NCBI GenBank assembly: GCA_016185185.1 | Contig: JACPOD010000048.1 | Span: 1 to 48,460 of the forward strand | Direction of reading: 5' to 3' | DNA from: Sphingobacteriales bacterium | GTDB taxonomy: Bacteria > Bacteroidota > Bacteroidia > Chitinophagales > Chitinophagaceae | Length of the DNA: 48,460 bases | In this document: positions 17,481-27,186 of the stretch, one piece after another | Position numbering within the stretch: position 1 is the first letter of the stretch | How the letters are laid out: every line of letters begins with the position of its first letter | The notes under the pieces: generated by a model | The model's database searches: none | What the model was told of the DNA's origin: nothing | What the model saw: the letters and a program-made list of their open reading frames with translations, nothing else | Made by a program: the position numbers and the translations under genes

Positions 17481-18743
17481 ATGAATTATCATCATAGACG
17501 CAAGTTGCATAAAGCCAAATTCTTACTGCTGCTTACTGCAACTTTATTTATCGGTCAGGTAACTTTTGCCCAAGACGGTAAAACTGTTTTCCAAACTAAT
17601 TGTTCCTCGTGCCATAATCCCTATAAAAAATCTACAGGACCCGCATTATTGGGTGCTTATGACCGCTGGGGTGGTAATGAAGCCAACATGAAAGCATGGA
17701 TAAAGAATCCAACTGCCTTTGCAGAAAAAGATGATTATGCTAAAAAATTATTAGCAGAATATTCTCCAACCGTGATGACTGCGTTTTCTAACCTTTCTGA
17801 TGCAGAAATTGCCGCAGTTATCAAGTATATCAAAGAAATTCCACCGCAGCCTACTGACGGTGGTGGTAAAACTACTGGTGAACCAGTTAAAGAACAAGAC
17901 AATACCCTTCTCTTTGGCGTTCTTACATTAATATTAGCTGTAATCGGTCTGATTCTCTTACAAGTAAACGCTAATCTTAAAAAACTGACGGACGATAAAG
18001 AAGGTATTGACCGTGGCGAACCCATTCCTTTTTACCGTAACAAAACATATCTCGCAACAGCTATTATTGGCTTGTTTGTAGTGGGTGGTTATTTAACGGT
18101 TCAAGGTGCCATTGGCCTGGGTCGCAACAAAGATTATCAACCCGAACAACCTATTTACTATTCACATAAAGTACATGCCGGTATTAACCAGATCAACTGT
18201 TTGTATTGTCATGGCGGTGCACAGGAAGGCAAACATGCCAACATACCTTCTGTAAATGTGTGTATGAACTGTCATATGCAGATTAACGAATATACTGGTG
18301 CTTCCAAGGAAAAATTATATCGTGAAGATGGAAGTGAAGTAAATGGTACCGCAGAAATTCAAAAATTATACAAATATGCCGGATGGGACGCTACTTCCCG
18401 TAAATACACCGGCGAAGGCAAACCTATTGAATGGATAAAAATTCACAACCTGCCCGACCACGTTTACTTTAATCACTCACAACACATCAAAGCCGGAAAG
18501 GTACAGTGTCAAACCTGTCACGGTGAAATTACCAATATGGGTGAAGTAAAACAGTTTGCTGAATTAAGCATGGGCTGGTGTGTTAACTGTCACAGAGAAA
18601 CACAAGTTCAGTTTAAAGAGAATGGTTTCTATAGTATATACGAGAAATTCCACAAAGATTTGAAAGATGGTAAGCTTGATAGCACGAAAGGAATTACTGT
18701 AGAAAAGATTGGCGGAACAGAGTGTCAAAAATGTCACTATTAA
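17481..18743 (+). CDS. actA: Alternative complex III subunit ActA, hexahaem cytochrome c
   Basis: ActA is the periplasmic multihaem subunit that passes electrons out of the quinol-oxidising complex. The 420-residue protein has a signal peptide (FLLLLTATLFIGQVTFAQ). A monohaem cytochrome c domain follows with CSSCH near residue 37 and a Met-containing loop PTVMTAFSNLSDAEI. Two transmembrane helices come next (TLLFGVLTLILAVIGLILLQ; TYLATAIIGLFVVGGYLTV), then a pentahaem part with CLYCH, CMNCH, CQTCH, CVNCH and a C-terminal CQKCH. Six CxxCH sites in all; the fused N-terminal monohaem domain is usual in Bacteroidota. It is the first gene of the act-cox operon. Confidence 0.95.
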   Translation: MNYHHRRKLHKAKFLLLLTATLFIGQVTFAQDGKTVFQTNCSSCHNPYKKSTGPALLGAYDRWGGNEANMKAWIKNPTAFAEKDDYAKKLLAEYSPTVMTAFSNLSDAEIAAVIKYIKEIPPQPTDGGGKTTGEPVKEQDNTLLFGVLTLILAVIGLILLQVNANLKKLTDDKEGIDRGEPIPFYRNKTYLATAIIGLFVVGGYLTVQGAIGLGRNKDYQPEQPIYYSHKVHAGINQINCLYCHGGAQEGKHANIPSVNVCMNCHMQINEYTGASKEKLYREDGSEVNGTAEIQKLYKYAGWDATSRKYTGEGKPIEWIKIHNLPDHVYFNHSQHIKAGKVQCQTCHGEITNMGEVKQFAELSMGWCVNCHRETQVQFKENGFYSIYEKFHKDLKDGKLDSTKGITVEKIGGTECQKCHY

Positions 18744-18745
18744 AA

Positions 18746-18815
18746 TTAGCTAATTAGCAAATATGCTAATGTGCTAATGGGGCTCAACAAAGAATCATTA
18801 GCATATCAGCACATT
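18746..18815. repeat. Inverted GCTAAT/ATTAGC spacer repeat between actA and actB
   Basis: ATATGCTAATG (18761-18771) is repeated as its complement CATTAGCATAT (18796-18806), with further partial words TTAGCTAATTAGC and GTGCTAATG around it. The region can fold into a long imperfect stem. It looks like one of the spacer-word repeat families of this genome and may modulate actA versus actB expression. Confidence 0.6.
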
Positions 18816-18838
18816 ATAGAATTATCAAATTGATATAA

Positions 18839-20971
18839 ATGGAGCAAAAAAAGTACTGGCAAAGTTTTACAGAGCTCAACCAGGATTCTGAAAGTTTCAA
18901 AAAGCTGGCACAGGATGAATTTCGTGAAGATTTGCCTTTTGAAATGGATGATAAAGGTTTGTTAGATGCCAAAACTCCCCGCAGGGACTTTTTAAAATTC
19001 TTAGGCTTTAGCACAGCAGCTGCTACTTTAGCGGCCAGTTGCGAAGTGCCGGTTAAAAAAGCTATTCCTTTCTTAAATAAACCCGAAGACATTGTTCCGG
19101 GTGTGGCCAATTGGTACGCTACTTCTTATATTAATGATGGAGAAGTTATTCCTGTTTTGGCCAAAGTAAGAGATGGTCGTCCCATAAAGTTAGAAGGCAA
19201 TGATATGGCCTTCACCAAAGGTGGTACTTCAGCAAAAGTGCAGGCATCTGTATTAGGTCTGTATGATATTGCCCGTCTTCGTTTCCCATTAGAAGAAGGG
19301 AAAGAAGCTCCTTCTTACGATGCGATTGATAAGAAAATTGCCGCAGCTTTAGCGGGCGTGGGTAGCAAACAAATTGCCATTCTTACTTCAACTGTTAACT
19401 CACCATCACTGGCCGCAGTGGTAGCTGAGTTTACTGCAAAATATCCAACTGCTAAACACATTATGTATGATGCAATTTCGTACAGTGGTATGCTGGATGC
19501 AAACATGAGTTCATTTGGTAAGGCAGGTATTCCATCTTACCAGTTAGATAAAGCAAAAACTATTGTAAGTATTGGTGCTGACTTCTTAGGAACCTGGTTA
19601 AGTCCGGTTGAATTCAGCCGTCAATACGCTAATGGCCGTCGTGTAAGTGATAAAGGACTTGATATGAGCAAGCACATCCAGTTTGAAAGCTATTTAAGCT
19701 TAACGGGTGCTAATGCAGATGAACGTTATATGCATCGTCCTTCTCAAACTGGTGCAGTAATCTTAAATCTTTATAAAGCATTAGGCGGACAGGTAACTGC
19801 TCCTGCTTTAAATGATAAAAAATTAGAAGCTGGTATTGCGCAGGCTGCTGCGGCATTATCTGCCAATAAAGGTGCTGCCGTTGTAGTGTGTGGCAGCAAT
19901 GACATGTATGCACAAATTGTGGTGAACGAAATCAATGCGTTGCTTGGTGCTTACGGTGCTACTATCGACTGGGGAACTACCGTAAACTATCGTCTCGGTA
20001 GCGATACCCAAATGAACAAACTGATTGAAGATATGAATGCCGGTAATGTAGGTGCATTATTGGTGTACGGAGCTAACCCTGTTTACAACCATCCTGCTGC
20101 TGATAAGTTTGCAGCTGGTTTGAAAAAAGTGGGATTAACTATCAGCTTCAACGAAAGGGTTGACGAGACTACTGCACAATGTAAATATGCATTACCTGCT
20201 CCTCACTTTTTAGAAAGCTGGGGTGATGCAGAACCAAAATCAGGGTTTATCTCTTTTGTACAGCCAACCATTGCTCCTTTATTTAAAACAAGAGCATTTG
20301 GTACTTCATTATTGAAGTGGGCTGGCAGCGCTATTCCTGATTATGAAACTTATTTTAAAAACTACTGGATAACCAAATTAGGTAGCCAGGAAGCTTTTGA
20401 TGCAACTCTTCGTGATGGTATTATTGAGCCAACTTCAGTTGCTGCTGGTACAGGTTCTATCAACAGCGGAGCTACGGCAGAAGCCATTTCTAAATTAAGT
20501 GCTGCTAAAGCTGGTGGTAAAGCAGAGATTGTATTTTATGAAAGTGTAGCAATTGGTGATGGTAAAATGGCTAACAACCCATGGTTACAGGAATTACCCG
20601 ATCCGATAACAAGAGCAACATGGGACAACTACGCCATGATCTCCAAGAAAATGGCAGATGAATTGGGGATTGCAGTAGATGATGATTATGAAGTGGAAGT
20701 AAAGAAGCCGGTAATTAAAGTAAAAATTGGCAGCAAAGAATTGTTTTTACCAATCTTAGTTATTCCTGGTATGCATCCGGATGTAATGGCTGTAGCCCTT
20801 GGTTATGGTCGTGGTGGTGATTTGACAAAAGAAGAAGATAAAGAAAAAGCCATTCAAACCATTGGACGTGCAGCAGCAGGTAATGGTGTAAATGTTTATC
20901 CTTTAGTGTCATTTAATGGTGCTTTGGTGAGGACTTCCGTAACCAGGGTACTTTATATGATCCTAAATTAA
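18839..20971 (+). CDS. actB: ActB N-terminal part (molybdopterin-oxidoreductase-like), truncated by frameshift
   Basis: ActB is normally one protein of about 1,000 or more residues: a molybdopterin-oxidoreductase-like domain without bound molybdenum, then a four-cluster iron-sulphur domain. This 710-residue frame has the Tat-type signal [14 protein letters not shown] with a following LAASC lipobox-like site, and the domain through [16 protein letters not shown] and [10 protein letters not shown]. The last 13 residues ([16 protein letters not shown]) are non-homologous: they are the downstream sequence read in the wrong frame. True homology resumes at 20926 in another frame. The Mo-ligand position is not conserved, as expected for ActB. 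See the separate iron-sulphur ORF. Confidence 0.9.
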   Translation: MEQKKYWQSFTELNQDSESFKKLAQDEFREDLPFEMDDKGLLDAKTPRRDFLKFLGFSTAAATLAASCEVPVKKAIPFLNKPEDIVPGVANWYATSYINDGEVIPVLAKVRDGRPIKLEGNDMAFTKGGTSAKVQASVLGLYDIARLRFPLEEGKEAPSYDAIDKKIAAALAGVGSKQIAILTSTVNSPSLAAVVAEFTAKYPTAKHIMYDAISYSGMLDANMSSFGKAGIPSYQLDKAKTIVSIGADFLGTWLSPVEFSRQYANGRRVSDKGLDMSKHIQFESYLSLTGANADERYMHRPSQTGAVILNLYKALGGQVTAPALNDKKLEAGIAQAAAALSANKGAAVVVCGSNDMYAQIVVNEINALLGAYGATIDWGTTVNYRLGSDTQMNKLIEDMNAGNVGALLVYGANPVYNHPAADKFAAGLKKVGLTISFNERVDETTAQCKYALPAPHFLESWGDAEPKSGFISFVQPTIAPLFKTRAFGTSLLKWAGSAIPDYETYFKNYWITKLGSQEAFDATLRDGIIEPTSVAAGTGSINSGATAEAISKLSAAKAGGKAEIVFYESVAIGDGKMANNPWLQELPDPITRATWDNYAMISKKMADELGIAVDDDYEVEVKKPVIKVKIGSKELFLPILVIPGMHPDVMAVALGYGRGGDLTKEEDKEKAIQTIGRAAAGNGVNVYPLVSFNGALVRTSVTRVLYMILN

Positions 20972-21864
20972 ACGAACGTCCCGGTATTCACTGGGGTATG
21001 AGTATTGACCTCAACACTTGTACTGGTTGTGCCGCTTGTGTTGTTGCGTGTACGGCTGAAAACAACGTTCCCGTTGTTGGTAAAAAACAAGTAGCGAAAT
21101 ATCATGAAATGCACTGGTTGCGTATTGATCGTTATTATGCGGCCAACCGTAAAGACCAGTTTGATGATGTAAATGTATTGTTCCAGCCAATGTTGTGCCA
21201 GCATTGTGATAACGCACCGTGTGAAAACGTTTGTCCGGTGGCTGCCACTAACCACAGCAGTGAGGGCCTGAATCAAATGACGTATAACCGTTGTATCGGT
21301 ACAAGATATTGCGCCAATAACTGTCCGTTTAAAGTTCGTCGCTTTAACTGGTTAGACTTTACCGGTGCAGATAGTTTCCCCGACAATCAGCAACCATTGA
21401 TTGATGAAGGTGGAATGGATGCTATTGTGATGGATATGAATGATGATTTAACCCGCATGGTGTTGAACCCGGATGTAACGGTGAGAAGCCGTGGTGTAAT
21501 TGAGAAGTGTTCCTTCTGCGTACAACGTTTACAGGAAGGTAAATTAAAAGCGAAGAAAGCAAGTCGTCCATTAATAGATGGTGAAGTGAAAACAGCTTGT
21601 ATGCAGGCTTGTCCTACGGATGCAATTGTATTTGGTAATTACAACGACAAAGAAAGCCGCATTTATAAAATACGTAAAGAAGAACAAACGAAGAGGACCT
21701 TCTATGCATTAGAGGCCATTCACGTATTACCGAACGTAAACTATTTAGCAAAAGTTCGTAATACAGACAGGCATGTTGGTGTGAAAGAAGAAGAACATGA
21801 TGGTGGTGAAGCGCATGAAGCTAAGAAGGAAGAGAAGAAAGAAGCGGTTCCTTCAGGTCATTAA
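20926..21864 (+). CDS. actB: ActB C-terminal part (iron-sulphur subunit)
   Basis: From 20926 the frame reads [24 protein letters not shown], then ATG at 20998 and [17 protein letters not shown]. If translated separately it would start at that ATG and give 288 residues. Four cysteine groups for [3Fe-4S]/[4Fe-4S] clusters are intact: [35 protein letters not shown], and CSFC...[10 protein letters not shown]. The C-terminus is charged and His-bearing ([18 protein letters not shown]). The region normally joining it to the molybdopterin-like half, which I estimate at 50-70 residues, is absent. The piece could be functional as a split subunit, as in phyla with separate ActB1 and ActB2, or it may be the product of a deletion. 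Confidence 0.88.
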   Translation, partial: GEDFRNQGTLYDPKLNERPGIHWGMSIDLNTCTGCAACVVACTAENNVPVVGKKQVAKYHEMHWLRIDRYYAANRKDQFDDVNVLFQPMLCQHCDNAPCENVCPVAATNHSSEGLNQMTYNRCIGTRYCANNCPFKVRRFNWLDFTGADSFPDNQQPLIDEGGMDAIVMDMNDDLTRMVLNPDVTVRSRGVIEKCSFCVQRLQEGKLKAKKASRPLIDGEVKTACMQACPTDAIVFGNYNDKESRIYKIRKEEQTKRTFYALEAIHVLPNVNYLAKVRNTDRHVGVKEEEHDGGEAHEAKKEEKKEAVPSGH

Positions 21865-21877
21865 TCGTTGATGGTGT

Positions 21878-21977
21878 TGTCAGGCTGAGCTTGTCGAAGC
21901 CTTGATGAACCTAGTGACAAATGCTGAACAACACTTCGACAAGCTCAGTGTGACAGCGACAAGCTCAGTGTGACAGC
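21878..21977. repeat. Palindromic repeat family AGCTTGTCGAAG
   Basis: CAGGCTGAGCTTGTCGAAGC (21881-21900) recurs inverted as CTTCGACAAGCTCAGTGTGA (21933-21952), about 30 bases apart. GACAAGCTCAGTGTGACAGC is then tandemly duplicated (21938-21957 and 21958-21977). This is a well-known mobile-looking intergenic palindrome of Bacteroidota and other phyla. Here it separates actB from actC. Confidence 0.8.
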
Positions 21978-22070
21978 ATAGATGAATTGCAGAAGAGCAA
22001 TACCGAACGATGCAGTGAGTGACACAACAGACGTTGAATAAAGAACAGGAAGTTGATAATAAAAAATAAA

Positions 22071-22104
22071 AAAGCTAAAAGCTAAAAGCTGAAAGCCAAA
22101 AGCG
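22071..22104. repeat. AAAAGCT tandem word repeat
   Basis: AAAAGCT is repeated about three times and then decays to GAAAGCC and AAAAGCG, ending eight bases before the actC start codon. It is a simple-sequence spacer typical of this genome. Confidence 0.7.
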
Positions 22105-22111
22105 ATAAAAT

Positions 22112-23437
22112 ATGTCTTTACTCAAGTACGAATCAACGCTCAGGGAACCATTGGTGGATGGGGATTACTCTGTTTACCGGGAGGTGACCTATGGTATTGG
22201 TCAGTGGAACCTGAATAAAACGATTGGATGGGGTTGGGATATCACCAACTTCGTATGGTGGGTTGGTATCGGTCACGCCGGTACGTTGATTTCCGCCATC
22301 TTGTTGTTATTCCGCCAGGGTTGGAGAACGGGGGTGAACCGTGCTGCTGAAGCAATGACCATTTTTGCGGTAATGTGCGCCGGCCAGTTTCCTATCTTCC
22401 ACATGGGTCGTGTATGGGATGCGTTCTTCGTATTGCCTTATGCTAATAGCCGTGGTCCGTTGTGGGTGAACTTTGCTTCTCCATTGTTGTGGGACGTATT
22501 TGCGATATCAACTTATTTTACAGTATCCTTATTATTCTGGTACTCTGGTTTGATTCCTGACTTCGCCACTATTCGTGACCGTGCAAAAACAAAAGCCCGC
22601 AAACTTTGGTATGGTGTGGTATCATTTGGCTGGACAGGAAGTACCAAACACTGGCAGCGTCATGAAAGTTTATCACTGGTGTTAGCCGGTTTATCTACTC
22701 CGCTTGTATTGTCAGTACACACGATAGTATCGTTCGACTTTGCTACATCCGTTGTACCAGGTTGGCATACTACTATCTTCCCTCCTTACTTCGTTGCCGG
22801 TGCCATCTTCTCTGGTTTTGCCATGGTGCAAACACTGATGCTGGTTACCCGTAAAGTAATGAAGCTGGATGATTATATAACACTGGGTCACATTGAAGCG
22901 ATGAACAAAGTAATTGTGTTAACGGGATCTATTGTAGGTATTGCTTATTTAACAGAATTATTCATGGCATGGTATGGTGGTTCTAAATTTGAATACGATG
23001 CATTTTATAAATATCGTATTGCCGGCCCTTACGGATGGAGCTACTGGACCATGATGACCTGTAACGTAATCTCCCCGCAGTTGTTCTGGAGTAAAAAATT
23101 ACGTCGTAATGTAGCTTTCACTTTCATTATGAGTATTGTGGTGAACATTGGTATGTGGTTCGAACGTTTTGTGATCATCGTTACTTCTGTTTACCGTGAT
23201 TATATTCCTTCTTCCTGGTCGGTGTATTATCGTCCGTCAATCTGGGAGGTTGGTTTCTATTTGGGAACATTTGGTTTGTTCTTTACCTGTTACTTCTTAT
23301 TCTCCAAGTTTGCACCGGTTATTGCTATTGCAGAAATCAAGCATGTGCTGAAAACAAGTGGAGAAAGCTTTAAAGAAAAGATGGACGTAATTGAAAAAGA
23401 AAGCGTGGAGCATTTTGCACATGGACATGCACATTAG
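22112..23437 (+). CDS. actC: Alternative complex III subunit ActC (NrfD-like), first helix missing
   Basis: ActC is the NrfD/PsrC-type membrane subunit binding menaquinol. The 441-residue product has the family blocks [80 protein letters not shown] and [10 protein letters not shown], and about nine helices. At residues 26/27 the N-terminal tail (REVT) joins directly to [16 protein letters not shown]. In homologues I remember, a Pro/Lys loop and one transmembrane helix of about 35 residues lie between these. The join is in frame. The His-rich end (HFAHGHAH) is normal. Confidence 0.93.
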   Translation: MSLLKYESTLREPLVDGDYSVYREVTYGIGQWNLNKTIGWGWDITNFVWWVGIGHAGTLISAILLLFRQGWRTGVNRAAEAMTIFAVMCAGQFPIFHMGRVWDAFFVLPYANSRGPLWVNFASPLLWDVFAISTYFTVSLLFWYSGLIPDFATIRDRAKTKARKLWYGVVSFGWTGSTKHWQRHESLSLVLAGLSTPLVLSVHTIVSFDFATSVVPGWHTTIFPPYFVAGAIFSGFAMVQTLMLVTRKVMKLDDYITLGHIEAMNKVIVLTGSIVGIAYLTELFMAWYGGSKFEYDAFYKYRIAGPYGWSYWTMMTCNVISPQLFWSKKLRRNVAFTFIMSIVVNIGMWFERFVIIVTSVYRDYIPSSWSVYYRPSIWEVGFYLGTFGLFFTCYFLFSKFAPVIAIAEIKHVLKTSGESFKEKMDVIEKESVEHFAHGHAH

Positions 23438-23568
23438 CCCCCATCCCCTAAAGGGGAGTGTTGACGGGGAGATTGAAGCGAAAGGATAGACAGGAAAATT
23501 GAAAAAGATTTTTGAACAGAATAATTTTTTAACCAAACTAAAATTTCCCCTTTAGGGGATTAAGGGGT
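23438..23568. repeat. Inverted pair of CCCCTAAAGGGG repeats
   Basis: CCCCCATCCCCTAAAGGGGA (23438-23457) and TCCCCTTTAGGGGATTAAGG (23546-23565) are the same sequence in opposite orientation, about 90 bases apart, filling the actC-actD gap. The second copy runs into the actD start codon. A second pair occurs at 29933-30037, so this is a repeat family with a paired, REP/BIME-like layout. Confidence 0.8.
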
Positions 23569-24159
23569 ATGGGACAAGTAAAAAAATATATTGTAGGCTG
23601 TTTTGATGATGAAAAGGTTTTGTTTCCTGCAGTAAAGAAAGTTCGGGCTGCCGGGTATAAGATCCAGGATGTATATACACCAATGCCAATTCATGGTTTG
23701 GATCATGCATTAGGTATGAGAGAAACCAGCCTGCATACTGCCGGTTTTATTTACGGCATCACGGGAACCACAACAGCATTAACCTGTATGAGCTGGGTGT
23801 TTACCAGTGACTGGCCGTTGAATATTGGCGGTAAACCACATCTGCCTTTGCCGGCATTTATTCCTATTACTTTCGAATTAACCGTATTATTTGCTGCAGT
23901 GGGAATGGTGCTCACTTTTTGTTATCTGTGCCAACTGGCTCCTTTTGTTAAGAAACACCATTTTCACGAAAGGGCAACAGATGATTTAATGGTAATGGTT
24001 ATTGAGTGCACAGAGAGAACAAATGAAGAAGAAGTAAAAGCCATGCTGAACAGTAATGGTGCAGTAGAAGTAAATGTACAGGAAGCACCGGTAGGCTGGT
24101 GGTTAGGCCGTTACGACAGACCAAGCAAATTATTCAAAACAAGAGAAGTAGCATACTAA
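23569..24159 (+). CDS. actD: Alternative complex III subunit ActD (DUF3341)
   Basis: The 196-residue membrane subunit begins with a short soluble part (KYIVGCFDDEKVLFPAVKKV, YKIQDVYTPMPIHGLDHALG) as in all DUF3341/ActD proteins. Two helices follow (TAGFIYGITGTTTALTCMSW; FIPITFELTVLFAAVGMVLT) and then a cytoplasmic C-terminal part (ATDDLMVMVIECTERTNEEE). It appears complete. ActD has no cofactors and is a structural subunit of the complex. Sequence around the ATG is supplied by a repeat (GGGGTATGGG), so translation initiation may be affected by the hairpin. Confidence 0.94.
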   Translation: MGQVKKYIVGCFDDEKVLFPAVKKVRAAGYKIQDVYTPMPIHGLDHALGMRETSLHTAGFIYGITGTTTALTCMSWVFTSDWPLNIGGKPHLPLPAFIPITFELTVLFAAVGMVLTFCYLCQLAPFVKKHHFHERATDDLMVMVIECTERTNEEEVKAMLNSNGAVEVNVQEAPVGWWLGRYDRPSKLFKTREVAY

Positions 24160-24179
24160 GTATAAAAGAATTTAGCAAG

Positions 24180-24732
24180 ATGAAAAGAACATCCATCATA
24201 AGATAGCACTACTTTTACAACAGACGAAAAAGAAAGAGGAGAAAAAGTATTTTATAACAACCAGCCCGTTGCCGGTACCGTTGCCAGAGGTGAGGAAATT
24301 CCCTATCATTTAAAAAATGATTCTGCCGGGTATGCCCTGTCAGCCTCTGTAAAAAATCCCCTGGCTGCATTAACAGCTGATGAGTTAAACGAAGCAAGAA
24401 GATTGTTTAATATCAATTGTGCTATTTGTCATGGTGATAAGCTGGATGGCAATGGTCCTTTATATAAAGGAGGCAATGGTCCTTACGCTGCAGCCCCTGC
24501 ACAATTAGTAGGAAACCCAAAGTATATGACCATGCCGGAAGGAACAATGTTTCATTCGGTTACTTATGGTAAAAATATGATGGGCAGCTATGCTTCTCAA
24601 TTAAGCCGTAAACAACGCTGGATGATTATTTATTATATAAAATCAAAACAGGCCGGAGCCGGGGCAACAACCGCCACCGCTGATACCACTGCAAAACCCG
24701 CAGCTGCAACAGCAACTCCAGCTATGAAATAA
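24180..24732 (+). pseudogene. actE: actE, monohaem cytochrome subunit with damaged 5' end
   Basis: ActE is a lipid-anchored monohaem cytochrome c of alternative complex III. ATG at 24180 gives only MKRTSIIR before TAG. In other frames the same DNA gives HHKIALLLQ and then, from about 24207, TTFTTDEKERGEKVFYNNQPVAGTVARGEEIPYH, which continues in frame as the normal protein through haem motif CAICH and the Met region GTMFHSVTYGKNMMGSYAS to 24732. The lipobox and the conserved YMPDMxYSxAYE segment expected in between are gone. The only ATG in the intact frame, at 24403, starts just before the haem motif (109 residues) and leaves no export signal. The tail is Ala/Thr-rich (ATADTTAKPAAATATP). Confidence 0.82.
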
Positions 24733-24762
24733 CTAAAACGCTAAACTCATAAACGAACTTCG

Positions 24763-26004
24763 ATGATTAGGGAACAATTTGAAATGACCGGCCGCTACAA
24801 ACAATGGGCATATGCATTGATTGGTACAGGGGTATTGTCATTGATTCTTGGTTATGTTTTTTTGAAACCGGGAGAGGGCACTAATTCTTTTGGAGAAACA
24901 AAATACTGGGCAGTGTTAATGCACAACAGCATTTTCTTTTTGCTGATCGCTATTGCCAGTATGTTCTTTATTAGCGCCACTACAATGGCAATGGGAGGAT
25001 GGCAAACAGCAATGCGCCGGGTTCCCGAAGCAATATCTGGTTTTGTTTATGTGGGTGGTGCTATTGCATTAGCAGTATTACTGGGATATATTTATATGTC
25101 TCATAACACAGCTATTTATCATTGGAAGGATACAGAGCATGTAGCGCATGATAAAATATTAAATGGCAAAAAAGGATTTTTAAATACAACTTTTTATACT
25201 GTAGCTACCATATTGGTAATTGGTACATGGATGGCTCTTAGAGCATGGTACAGAAAGAATTCACTGGCAGAAGATGCTGGTCAGACTGGTGACAGAAGTT
25301 ATTTCTGGCGTTCACTTACCATCTGTGCAGCTTTTATTGTTGTATATGGTTTAACGGTGGGTTCTACCACACCATGGTTATGGTTAATGAGTATTGATGC
25401 GCATTGGTTCAGTACCATGTACAGCTGGTATACTTTCGCCTCTTCCTGGGTGGCAGGTTTGTCACTGATTATGTTGTTCATTGTTTATCTTAAAAACAAA
25501 GGCTACCTGGAATATGTAAATGAGGAACATATACACGATGTGGGCAAGTTTATTTTTGCTTTCTCTATTTTCTGGACCTATTTGTGGTTTTCTCAATACA
25601 TGCTCATCTGGTATTCAAATCAGCCGGAAGAAACTGTTTATTTCCAGCCAAGATTACTGGGGCCTTACCGCGGAATTTTCTTCCTCAACCTGATCATCAA
25701 CTTTGTGGCACCGATTTTAATATTAATGAAGAGAAGTTCAAAAAGAAACTACGCTACAGTAACCTTTATGTCGGTAGTACTCATTTTCGGTCACTGGCTT
25801 GATTTTTATCAAATGATCATGCCTGGTCCGTTAAAGGGTGAAGTGAATGGTGGTAACTCAGCAGGTTTGTTCATTTTTGATATGGGTGTAGCTGCTGGTT
25901 TTATAGGATTACTCATGCTGATTGTTGGTAATAAACTAACAAAAGCATCTTTGCTGCCAAAGAACCATCCGTTTGTAAAAGAAAGTATCGTACATCATAC
26001 ATAA
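24763..26004 (+). CDS. actF: Alternative complex III subunit ActF (NrfD-like)
   Basis: ActF is the second NrfD-related membrane subunit, with about ten helices and 413 residues, apparently full length. Visible blocks include QWAYALIGTGVLSLILGYVF, AVLMHNSIFFLLIAIASMFF, GGWQTAMRRVPEAISGFV, WLWLMSIDAHWFSTMYSWYT, HDVGKFIFAFSIFWTYLWFS, QYMLIWYSNQPEETVYF and GHWLDFYQMIMPG. In the complex it pairs with ActC around the ActB iron-sulphur subunit. It lies 30 bases after actE and 53 before coxB, in the same operon. Confidence 0.95.
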   Translation: MIREQFEMTGRYKQWAYALIGTGVLSLILGYVFLKPGEGTNSFGETKYWAVLMHNSIFFLLIAIASMFFISATTMAMGGWQTAMRRVPEAISGFVYVGGAIALAVLLGYIYMSHNTAIYHWKDTEHVAHDKILNGKKGFLNTTFYTVATILVIGTWMALRAWYRKNSLAEDAGQTGDRSYFWRSLTICAAFIVVYGLTVGSTTPWLWLMSIDAHWFSTMYSWYTFASSWVAGLSLIMLFIVYLKNKGYLEYVNEEHIHDVGKFIFAFSIFWTYLWFSQYMLIWYSNQPEETVYFQPRLLGPYRGIFFLNLIINFVAPILILMKRSSKRNYATVTFMSVVLIFGHWLDFYQMIMPGPLKGEVNGGNSAGLFIFDMGVAAGFIGLLMLIVGNKLTKASLLPKNHPFVKESIVHHT

Positions 26005-26057
26005 CCGGTTTGTGGAATTGAATTGATAAAAAACTTTGAATAAAACTATTTAACGTC

Positions 26058-27140
26058 ATGTCAGGATTTTTTGTACTTGCAACGATTTTGCTGATTTACC
26101 TGGTGATCTTTCAGATTGCAAAGGCCAGCGAGTATGTGGGTGTGCTCAAAGGAGAAGAAGTGATGCGGAAACAAAGTAACCGTATCAATGGCTTTTTATT
26201 AATCAGCTTTTTAGTGCTCGGGTTGATTGGGGTATGGTATTGCAATGACCTGTATGCACACAAAACATTATTTGCGCAGGGTTCTGCTTCTGTTGAAGGG
26301 GAAAGAGTTGATACTATGTTTATGTGGACACTGGGTGTTACAGGTGTGGTGTTCTTCATTACTCAGATTCTTTTGTTTTGGTTTGCCTTTAAATACCAGG
26401 AGAAAGATGGACAAAAAGCAGTACACTTTGCACATAGCAATAAACTGGAATTAATATGGACAGCTATTCCTGCCATTGCCATGACAGGGTTGGTGATTAT
26501 TGGTTTACGTAACTGGTTTCATTTTACCAAAGAAGCGCCTGCTGATTCTGTAGTTGTTGAAATTACCGGCAAGCAATTCAACTGGATTTACCGTTATCCC
26601 GGAAAAGATAAAACATTAGGTAAAACCTATTTCAAGGAAATAAGTGATAAGAATAATAACCCATTAGGACAAGTATGGAGCGACCAGGCAAATAATGATG
26701 ATGTAATTGAGTCATCTGAAATGCATATACCTGTGGGTATTCCCTGTAAGCTGATTATTAATTCAAGAGACGTGGTACATGATGTGGGTTTAAACCATTT
26801 CCGTATGAAGATGGATGCTGTACCCGGCATACCAACTACATTATGGTTTACACCAAAATACACCACCAAGCAAATGAGAGAAAGATTAAACGATCCCGAG
26901 TTTGTTTATGAAATTTCCTGCGACCAGATGTGTGGCCCCGGTCACTTCTCTATGCGTGGTGTGATTGTTGTGGATGAACCAACAGAGTACAAAATTTGGT
27001 TAGCAACCAGAAAGCCAAATTACTGGACAGCGTTCCCTGAAAAAGACCCAACTAAACAACCACCTGCTACTGCCGATACTACTGCTAAGAAAACAGCAGA
27101 TGTAAAAGTTGAAGCGGATACTAAAATTGCAAAAAAATAA
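26058..27140 (+). CDS. coxB: Cytochrome c oxidase subunit II
   Basis: The subunit carries the CuA electron entry site of the haem-copper oxidase. The 360-residue protein has an additional N-terminal helix (FFVLATILLIYLVIFQIA), then the two standard helices (GFLLISFLVLGLIGVWYC; TLGVTGVVFFITQILLFWF). The periplasmic cupredoxin domain has KQFNWIYRYPG, the first His ligand in RDVVHDVGLNHFRMKMDAVPG, and the motif CDQMCGPGHFSM (two Cys, His, Met). No cytochrome c domain is fused, so it is not a caa3 form in the strict sense. The C-terminal Ala/Thr/Lys tail (ATADTTAKKTADVKVEADTK) resembles the tail of ActE. Confidence 0.96.
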   Translation: MSGFFVLATILLIYLVIFQIAKASEYVGVLKGEEVMRKQSNRINGFLLISFLVLGLIGVWYCNDLYAHKTLFAQGSASVEGERVDTMFMWTLGVTGVVFFITQILLFWFAFKYQEKDGQKAVHFAHSNKLELIWTAIPAIAMTGLVIIGLRNWFHFTKEAPADSVVVEITGKQFNWIYRYPGKDKTLGKTYFKEISDKNNNPLGQVWSDQANNDDVIESSEMHIPVGIPCKLIINSRDVVHDVGLNHFRMKMDAVPGIPTTLWFTPKYTTKQMRERLNDPEFVYEISCDQMCGPGHFSMRGVIVVDEPTEYKIWLATRKPNYWTAFPEKDPTKQPPATADTTAKKTADVKVEADTKIAKK

Positions 27141-27186
27141 TTTTTATAAAACATTTGTGTTCATCACAAAAATCAAAAAGTGAACT

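Noticed and set aside
22112-23437. Alternative downstream start explaining the short ActC
   Set aside because: The N-terminal tail LREPLV is itself conserved in ActC, so the protein is not simply mis-started; an internal segment is absent.
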